From Azospirillum sp. TSO22-1 (lineage in GTDB: Bacteria; Pseudomonadota; Alphaproteobacteria; Azospirillales; Azospirillaceae), in the NCBI RefSeq assembly GCF_003116015.1, contig NZ_LGQZ01000141.1, positions 28,359-92,358 of the forward strand: 64,000 nt of DNA, read 5' to 3'. The notes below the pieces were generated by a model. That model worked only from the letters and a program-made list of their open reading frames with translations, was not told where the DNA came from and searched no databases. The translations under genes and the position numbers were made by a program. Positions 58,619 through 64,000 of this stretch are shown piece by piece (the stretch's first letter is position 1; each line of letters starts with the position of its first letter).

Positions 58619-59617
58619 ATGACGGCGCGCGACCTCGAACGCCTCGGCCAGCATCTGGACTGGAACCTGCTGCGCACCTTCATGGTGATCGTGCAGGAAC
58701 AGGGCGTGACGCGCGCAGCATCGCGGCTCGGCCTGACCCAGCCGGCGGTGAGCCAGGCGTTGAAGCGGCTGGAGGAGCAGCTCGGCCGCCGCCTGATCGA
58801 GCGCGGGCACGGCCGCTTCCGCGTCACCGAGGCCGGCGCGGTGATCTACGCCGAAGTGCTGGAGATCTACGGCAACATCTCGCGCTTCGGCGTGCTGGTG
58901 CGGGAGATCCGCGAGGAGATCTCCGGGCACATCCGCATCCTGCTGGCCAGCCGCATCCAGTCGCCGCTGTTCGACACGCTGCTGGAGCGCTTCCACGCCG
59001 CGCACCCGCTGGTCACCTTCCGGCTGGACGTGATGGCCAGCGCCGACATCCACACGGCGATCCAGCAGAAGACCGCCTCGCTGGGCATCGGACTGATGCG
59101 CGAGCCGCCGCCGCTGGTCGCCCACACGCTGTTCGCCCGGCAGCGGTTCCGCCTGTACTGCGGCCCACGCCACCCGCTGTTCGGCCGCGCCGACCTGCAT
59201 CTCGCCGATCTGAAGGCGGAGCGGTTCGTCTCCTTCACCTCCGACCAGATCGGCGGCGTGTTGTCGCCGCTGACCGCGTTCCGCGCGCAGGAGGGGATGG
59301 AGAGCCGCACCGTCGGCGCCTCGGTCAACCTGGACGAGGTCCGGCGGATGATCGTCGCCGGCCTGGGCATCGGCCCCTTGCCCGAGCACGTGACCGAGCG
59401 CGACGTGCGCGACGGCCTGCTGTGGCCGCTGCCGCCGGCCGAAGGGGTGGCGCCGGTCGACCTGCACCTGCTGTGGAACCCTGCCGCCAAGCTGAACCGC
59501 GCCGAGCGCGCGTTCCTGGAGACGTGCGCGAGGGCGCTCGACGCCATCCCGCTGGAGCGGCGCTTCGACGCCGCCGCGGTCGCCGCCTGGGCGGCGGGGC
59601 AGACCGAAGCCGCGTGA
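58619..59617 (+). CDS. LysR-family transcriptional regulator
   Basis: A 332-residue regulator of normal length. The helix-turn-helix is GVTRAASRLGLTQPAVSQALKRLEEQLGRRLIERGHGRFRVTEAG near residues 30-75, then the ligand domain (HIRILLASRIQSPLFDTLLERFH, MIVAGLGIGPLPEHV). ATG 58619 was preferred; GTG 58601 is in frame but has no better ribosome site. It is divergent from the deacylase/Dpp operon and probably controls it. The gap between 58505 and 58618 is AT-richer and should hold both promoters. Confidence 0.9.
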   Translation: MTARDLERLGQHLDWNLLRTFMVIVQEQGVTRAASRLGLTQPAVSQALKRLEEQLGRRLIERGHGRFRVTEAGAVIYAEVLEIYGNISRFGVLVREIREEISGHIRILLASRIQSPLFDTLLERFHAAHPLVTFRLDVMASADIHTAIQQKTASLGIGLMREPPPLVAHTLFARQRFRLYCGPRHPLFGRADLHLADLKAERFVSFTSDQIGGVLSPLTAFRAQEGMESRTVGASVNLDEVRRMIVAGLGIGPLPEHVTERDVRDGLLWPLPPAEGVAPVDLHLLWNPAAKLNRAERAFLETCARALDAIPLERRFDAAAVAAWAAGQTEAA

Positions 59618-59677
59618 TTCCGCGGGAGCGGAACGCGGGCCGGGCTGTTTAGCCCTGGATGCCTGCGGAGTTCACCC

Positions 59678-60808
59678 ATGCCTCCCGTTCTCGCCGCCCT
59701 GGCCCTTGCGCTGATCGTCACCACCGTCCACGCCCAGCAGCCGCCGGGCGGCCCGCCGCCCGCGGTGACCACCGCGCCGGTGGTGAGCCGCGATGTAGCG
59801 CCGGCCTCCGAGTTCATCGGCCGGGTGACGGCGATCCAATCCTTCGAGGCGCGCGCCCGCGTCGAGGGCGCAGTCGAGCAGGTGGCCTTCCGGGAGGGTC
59901 AGGACGTGCGCAAGGGCGATCCGCTCTTCCTCATCGAACAGGAGCCGTACCAGGCCGCGCTCGACAGCGCGCAGGCTCAGCTGGCCAGCGCCGAGGCCAA
60001 GCTGCGCGAGACGGAACGATCGCTCGCCCGCAGCGAGGAACTGCGCGGGCGCGGCAACGTCAGCCAGGCGCAGTACGACCAGGCGCTTGCCGACCGCGAC
60101 GCGGCGCACGCACAGGTGATGATGGCGCAGGCGCAGGTCCGCACGGCCGGGCTGAACCTGGGCTACACGCGCATAGCCAGCCCCATCGACGGCCGTATCG
60201 GCGCCACCGCGGTGACACAGGGCAACCTCGCCGGGCCGTCCACCGGCGTCCTCGCCACCGTGGTGCAGCTCGACCCGATCCGGGTCGTCTTCTCGGTCAG
60301 CGACCGCGACGTTCTCGAGACACTGCGGAGCATGGGCATCCAGTCGCCGGCGCAGGCGGTGGACAGGTTCGTGCCCACCCTGCGCTTTTCGGACGGCAGC
60401 GACTATCCTCAGGCCGGCCGCGTCGAATTCGCCGACAACCGCGTCGATCCGCAGACCGGCACCATCGGCGTCCGCGCGGTGTTCCCCAACCCGCAACGCC
60501 TGCTGCTGCCCGGGCAGTTCGTCACGGTGATCGTCCGCCCCGACCGGACAGAACCGCGTCCGGTGGTACCGCTGGCCGCCGTGCAGCAGGACCAACAGGG
60601 CCGCTACGTGCTGGTGCTCGACCAGGACAACCGGGTGCAGCAGCGCCGCATCGAGACCGGCGTGCAGGTCGAACAGCTGCTGGTGGTGGAGAAGGGGCTG
60701 ACCGTCGGCGAGACCATCGTCGTGGACGGCGCGCAGAAGGCGCGGCCCGGCATGGTGGTGCAGCCGGTGCCGGCGACGCAGACGGCCGAACGGCCGCAGG
60801 GCCGATAA
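59678..60808 (+). CDS. RND efflux periplasmic adaptor (MexA/AcrA-type)
   Basis: A 376-residue membrane-fusion protein. It has a signal peptide ending VHAQ with no lipobox cysteine, so it is not a lipoprotein. Family phrases: EFIGRVTAIQSFEARARVEGAVEQVAFREGQDVRKGDPLFLIE, a long alpha-hairpin (residues about 90-145), and LGYTRIASPIDGRIG. GCGGAG lies 8 nt before ATG. It joins the RND pump, encoded 12 bp later, to an outer-membrane channel. No channel gene is present in the window. Confidence 0.93.
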   Translation: MPPVLAALALALIVTTVHAQQPPGGPPPAVTTAPVVSRDVAPASEFIGRVTAIQSFEARARVEGAVEQVAFREGQDVRKGDPLFLIEQEPYQAALDSAQAQLASAEAKLRETERSLARSEELRGRGNVSQAQYDQALADRDAAHAQVMMAQAQVRTAGLNLGYTRIASPIDGRIGATAVTQGNLAGPSTGVLATVVQLDPIRVVFSVSDRDVLETLRSMGIQSPAQAVDRFVPTLRFSDGSDYPQAGRVEFADNRVDPQTGTIGVRAVFPNPQRLLLPGQFVTVIVRPDRTEPRPVVPLAAVQQDQQGRYVLVLDQDNRVQQRRIETGVQVEQLLVVEKGLTVGETIVVDGAQKARPGMVVQPVPATQTAERPQGR

Positions 60809-60820
60809 GGGAAGCGCGCG

Positions 60821-63800
60821 ATGTTCTCCGGCCTGTTCATCCGCCGCCCCAACCTCGCCATCGTCATCGCGGTGGTCACGGTGATCGCCGGCCTGCTGGC
60901 GCTGCTGGCCATTCCCGTGGCGCAGTACCCGCCGATCACGCCGCCCTCGGTACAGGTGTCCGCCACCTACCCCGGCGCCAACGCCCAGGTGGTGGCCGAC
61001 AGCGTCGCCGCCCCCATCGAGGCGCAGGTGAACGGGGTGGAGGGCATGCTGTACATGTCCTCCACCAGCACCGACACCGGGGCTTACTCGCTGACCGTCA
61101 CCTTCGCGCCGGGGACCGATCCGGACATCGCGGCGGTCAACGTGCAGAACCGCATGTCGCTGGCCACCGCCACGCTGCCGCCGGAGGTCAGCCGCCAGGG
61201 CGTCACCGTGCGCCGGACCTCGACCAACATGCTGATGGCGGTCAACCTCTATTCGAAATCAAATCAGTACGACGCGATCTTCATATCCAACTACGCCAGC
61301 ATCAACGTGCGCGATGCTATCGCGCGGGTGCCCGGCGTCGGTGACGCCCAGGTGCTGGGGGCGCTGAATTACAGCATGCGGGTGTGGATGAATCCCGACC
61401 GCATGACGGCGCTCGGCATCACCGCGCAGGACGTGGTGTCCGCCATCCAGGCGCAGAACATCCAGGCCTCGGCCGGGCAGATCGGCGCGCCGCCGGTGCC
61501 CGGCGACCAGCAGCAGCAGTTGACCATCCTCGCCCGTGGCCGCCTGGACGACCCCAAGGCGTTCGGCGACATCATCGTGCGGACCAACACGGACGGCGGC
61601 GTCGTGCGGCTGCGTGACGTCACACGGGTGGAACTGGGCGCGCAGACCTACAGCTCGTCCTCCAAGCTGAACGGCGCGCCGTCGGCGACCATGGTCGTCT
61701 ACCAGTCGCCCGGCGCCAACGCGCTGGACGTCGCCAACGCGGTGCGCGCCGAGCTGCAGCGGCTGTCGCAGAGATTCCCGGAAGGCATTGAGTACGCGGT
61801 GGTTTTCAACACCACCAACTTCGTCACCGCGACCATCGAGGAGATCGTGCTGACGCTGGGCATCACCTTCCTGCTGGTGGTGGCGGTGATCTACCTGTTC
61901 CTGCAGGACTGGCGGGCGACGCTGATCCCCACCCTGGCGATCCCGGTGTCGATCGTCGGCGTCTTCGCGGTGCTGCTGGCCCTGGGCTACAGCGCCAACA
62001 CCATCACGCTGTTCGCCCTGGTGCTCGCCATCGGCCTCGTGGTCGATGACGCCATCGTGGTGGTGGAGAACGTCCGCCACGTGATGGAGGAGCATCCGGA
62101 GCTGTCGCCGGCCGAAGCCGCGGTGCAGGCCATGCGGCAGGTCGGCAGCGCCATCGTCGCCTCCACGCTGGTGCTGGCCGCGGTGTTCTTCCCGGTCGCC
62201 TTCCTGCCGGGCATCACCGGGCAGCTGTACCGGCAGTTCGCGGTGACCATCTCCGCGTCCTTCATCATTTCCGGCATCAACTCGCTGACGCTCAGCCCGG
62301 CACTGTGCGCGTTGCTGCTGCGCCCGCCGGGGCGGCCGTGGCGGGTGCTGGAGACCTTCAACACGACCCTGGAGCGGGTGCGCGGCGGCTACGGCCGCTT
62401 GGTCGAGCGGCTGGGGCGGCGGCTGGTGGCGGGGCTGCTGGGGTTCGCGGTGCTGGCGGTGGCGGCGTTCGGGCTGCTGCGCGCGCTGCCGACGGCGTTC
62501 CTTCCCGCGGAGGACCAGGGCTATTTCTTCGTCAACGTGCAGCTTTCCAGCGCTGCGGCGCTGACCCGCACCGAACCGGTGATGGACCGTGTCGCCGCCA
62601 TGGTGCGCGAGACGCCGGGCGTGGCCGACACCATCGCGGTGACCGGCTTCAGCATCCTCAGTGGCCAGGGTTCCAACGTCGGGCTGATCATCGCGGCGCT
62701 GAAGCCGTGGGCGGAGCGCGATGCCGACCAGACGGTGGACGCCATCCTGAACCGCTTACGCCCGCAGTTCGCGGCGATGCCGCAGGCCACCGTCACCGCC
62801 TTCAACCCCCCGTCGATCCCCGGCCTGGGCGCCACCGGCGGCTTCGACCTGCGCGTGCTCGCCACCGGCAACCAGCCGCCGCAGGAGGTGGGCGCCGCGT
62901 TGCGCGGCCTGCTTGTCGCCGCCAACCAGGACCCGAACCTGCGCGCGGTGTTCAGCACCTATTCGGCCGACGTGCCGCACCTCTACGTCGATCTGGACCG
63001 CACCCGCGCCTCACTGCTGGGCGTCACGCCGGGCGACGTGTACGGCACGCTGCAGGCCCATCTCGGCTCCGTCTACGTCAATGATTTCAATCTATACGGA
63101 CGCGTCTTTCAGGTGAAGGTTCAGGACGCCGCCACCTACCGCGACGAGGCGGAGGCGATCCAGCAGCTCTACGTCCGCAGCCGCACCGGCGAGATGGTGC
63201 CGCTGCGCAGCCTCGTCACCGTGCGCACCACGCCGGCGCCGGACAGCATCACCCGCTACAACCAGTTCCTCTCCGCTTCGGTGAACGGCTCGGGCGCGCC
63301 GGGGATCAGCTCGGGACAGGCGCTGTCGGCCATGCAGGATGTCGCGAACCGCACCCTGCCGGCCGGCTACGCCACGGAATGGACCGGCCTGTCCTACCAG
63401 GAGAGCCGGGTCGGCAATCAGGCGATCATGGTGTTCGCGCTGGCGTTGCTGTTCGGCTACCTGTTCCTGGTGGCGCAGTACGAGGACTGGCTGGTGCCGC
63501 TGGCGGTGCTGCTGTCGGTTGCGGTGGCGGTGCTGGGCGCCGGCGCGGCGCTGTGGCTGGCCGGCATCCCCAACGACGTCTACGCGCAGATCGGCCTCGT
63601 TCTGCTGGTCGGCCTGGCGGCGAAGAACGCCATCCTGATCGTCGAGTTCGCGCGCGAGCAGCGGGCCGCCGGCCTCGGCGTTGTCGACGCGGCGGTGGAA
63701 GGGGCGCGGCAGCGCTTCCGCGCCGTGCTGATGACCGCGCTGGCCTTCATTCTGGGCACCGTGCCGCTGCTGGTGGCGCACGGCGCGGGGGCGGCCAGCC

Positions 63801-63961
63801 GGCGCTCCATCGGGACGACCGTGTTCGGCGGCATGGTCGCGGCGACGGTGATCGGCATCGTCTTCGTGCCCATCCTGTTCGTCGCCTTCCAGCGCCTCAC
63901 CGAACGCCTGCGCCGTCACCCCGCGGCACCGGCGGGAGAGGCGCCGCACCCGGCGGAGTGA
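60821..63961 (+). CDS. RND multidrug efflux pump, HAE1 family (MexB/AcrB-like)
   Basis: A 1046-residue inner-membrane proton antiporter, full length for AcrB. It starts MFSGLFIRRPNLAIVIAVVTVIAGLLALLAIPVAQYPPI. The proton-relay aspartates are in GLVVDDAIVVVENV (TM4). The large periplasmic loops and the second-half repeat (FGYLFLVAQYEDWLVPLAVLLSVAVAVLGAG, IGLVLLVGLAAKNAILIVEFARE) are intact. The transported compounds are not predictable; the LysR gene upstream may regulate it too. Confidence 0.95.
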   Translation: MFSGLFIRRPNLAIVIAVVTVIAGLLALLAIPVAQYPPITPPSVQVSATYPGANAQVVADSVAAPIEAQVNGVEGMLYMSSTSTDTGAYSLTVTFAPGTDPDIAAVNVQNRMSLATATLPPEVSRQGVTVRRTSTNMLMAVNLYSKSNQYDAIFISNYASINVRDAIARVPGVGDAQVLGALNYSMRVWMNPDRMTALGITAQDVVSAIQAQNIQASAGQIGAPPVPGDQQQQLTILARGRLDDPKAFGDIIVRTNTDGGVVRLRDVTRVELGAQTYSSSSKLNGAPSATMVVYQSPGANALDVANAVRAELQRLSQRFPEGIEYAVVFNTTNFVTATIEEIVLTLGITFLLVVAVIYLFLQDWRATLIPTLAIPVSIVGVFAVLLALGYSANTITLFALVLAIGLVVDDAIVVVENVRHVMEEHPELSPAEAAVQAMRQVGSAIVASTLVLAAVFFPVAFLPGITGQLYRQFAVTISASFIISGINSLTLSPALCALLLRPPGRPWRVLETFNTTLERVRGGYGRLVERLGRRLVAGLLGFAVLAVAAFGLLRALPTAFLPAEDQGYFFVNVQLSSAAALTRTEPVMDRVAAMVRETPGVADTIAVTGFSILSGQGSNVGLIIAALKPWAERDADQTVDAILNRLRPQFAAMPQATVTAFNPPSIPGLGATGGFDLRVLATGNQPPQEVGAALRGLLVAANQDPNLRAVFSTYSADVPHLYVDLDRTRASLLGVTPGDVYGTLQAHLGSVYVNDFNLYGRVFQVKVQDAATYRDEAEAIQQLYVRSRTGEMVPLRSLVTVRTTPAPDSITRYNQFLSASVNGSGAPGISSGQALSAMQDVANRTLPAGYATEWTGLSYQESRVGNQAIMVFALALLFGYLFLVAQYEDWLVPLAVLLSVAVAVLGAGAALWLAGIPNDVYAQIGLVLLVGLAAKNAILIVEFAREQRAAGLGVVDAAVEGARQRFRAVLMTALAFILGTVPLLVAHGAGAASRRSIGTTVFGGMVAATVIGIVFVPILFVAFQRLTERLRRHPAAPAGEAPHPAE

Positions 63962-63964
63962 CGC

Positions 63965-64000
63965 CTATCCGACCGTCAGCACCGCCGCTCCGGCCAATTG
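63965..64000 (-). CDS. Possible 3' end of a minus-strand gene (edge)
   Basis: The last 36 bases, read on the minus strand, give an open frame ending in TAG at 63965-63967 (QLAGAAVLTVG). It is convergent with the RND pump gene, 3 bp away, as expected for a real gene end. It is too short to identify. Confidence 0.3.
   Translation of the reverse strand, partial: QLAGAAVLTVG

Overview
The window is about 70% GC by eye. Genes are tightly packed, with many ATGA/GTGA overlaps. I see no insertion sequence, phage, CRISPR, tRNA or rRNA. Tat-signal solute-binding proteins, TRAP and ABC importers, a PQQ dehydrogenase relay, a ligABCI-type pathway and DctB/DctD-like regulators suggest an alphaproteobacterium such as Azospirillum or a relative. 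That placement is inference from gene content only.

Layout. 1-8.8 kb: the tail of a response-receiver protein, then a divergent PQQ-alcohol-dehydrogenase locus. The minus arm is an ABC system (binding protein, beta-propeller, ATPase, permease) of the PQQ-catabolism or lut (lanthanide uptake) type. The plus arm is a MoxJ-like protein, a SoxYZ-like carrier, a metallo-hydrolase and a PQQ dehydrogenase. The dehydrogenase carries the extra aspartate typical of lanthanide-dependent enzymes. 8.8-14.8 kb: a beta-helix protein, an SsuABC-like importer, the CXXCW-type PQQ-associated protein and a TMEM43-like membrane protein. 14.8-22.2 kb: a LacI regulator, a TRAP importer (DctP plus fused DctQM), a VOC protein, a RuBisCO-like protein and a DUF1537 kinase, probably a sugar-acid catabolic operon. 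22.3-29.1 kb: a beta-carbonic anhydrase, a DctB/DctD-like pair and a divergent ABC importer with a sigma-54 promoter and tandem palindromes. 29.1-36.2 kb: an FbpABC-like importer downstream of a response regulator and a histidine kinase that has a periplasmic solute-binding domain fused to its C-terminus. 36.2-41.2 kb: a signalling operon (orphan binding protein, histidine kinase, single-domain receiver, REC-PAS-GGDEF-EAL). 41.3-47.2 kb: a nitronate monooxygenase and protocatechuate 4,5-cleavage genes (ligA, ligB, ligI, ligC) with a LysR regulator that has two DNA-binding domains. 47.2-58.5 kb: two small unknowns, then a minus-strand catabolic block (M20 deacylase, Dpp-like importer, carbamoylase-type amidase, deacetylase, ThDP enzyme). 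58.6-64 kb: a LysR regulator and an RND efflux pair.

Most notable: (1) the kinase/binding-protein fusion whose operon carries two matching 11-bp-phased direct-repeat sites, one before the regulator gene and one before the transporter; (2) a 96-bp palindromic element inserted in frame in the signal peptide of the quinoprotein-associated hydrolase, whose removal on paper restores a normal signal peptide; (3) a RuBisCO-like/DUF1537/VOC/TRAP operon with a repeated operator-like motif; (4) a dispersed GC-rich repeat present in inverted orientation at 17 kb and 42.5 kb, with hairpins lying between binding-protein and permease genes of two importers.
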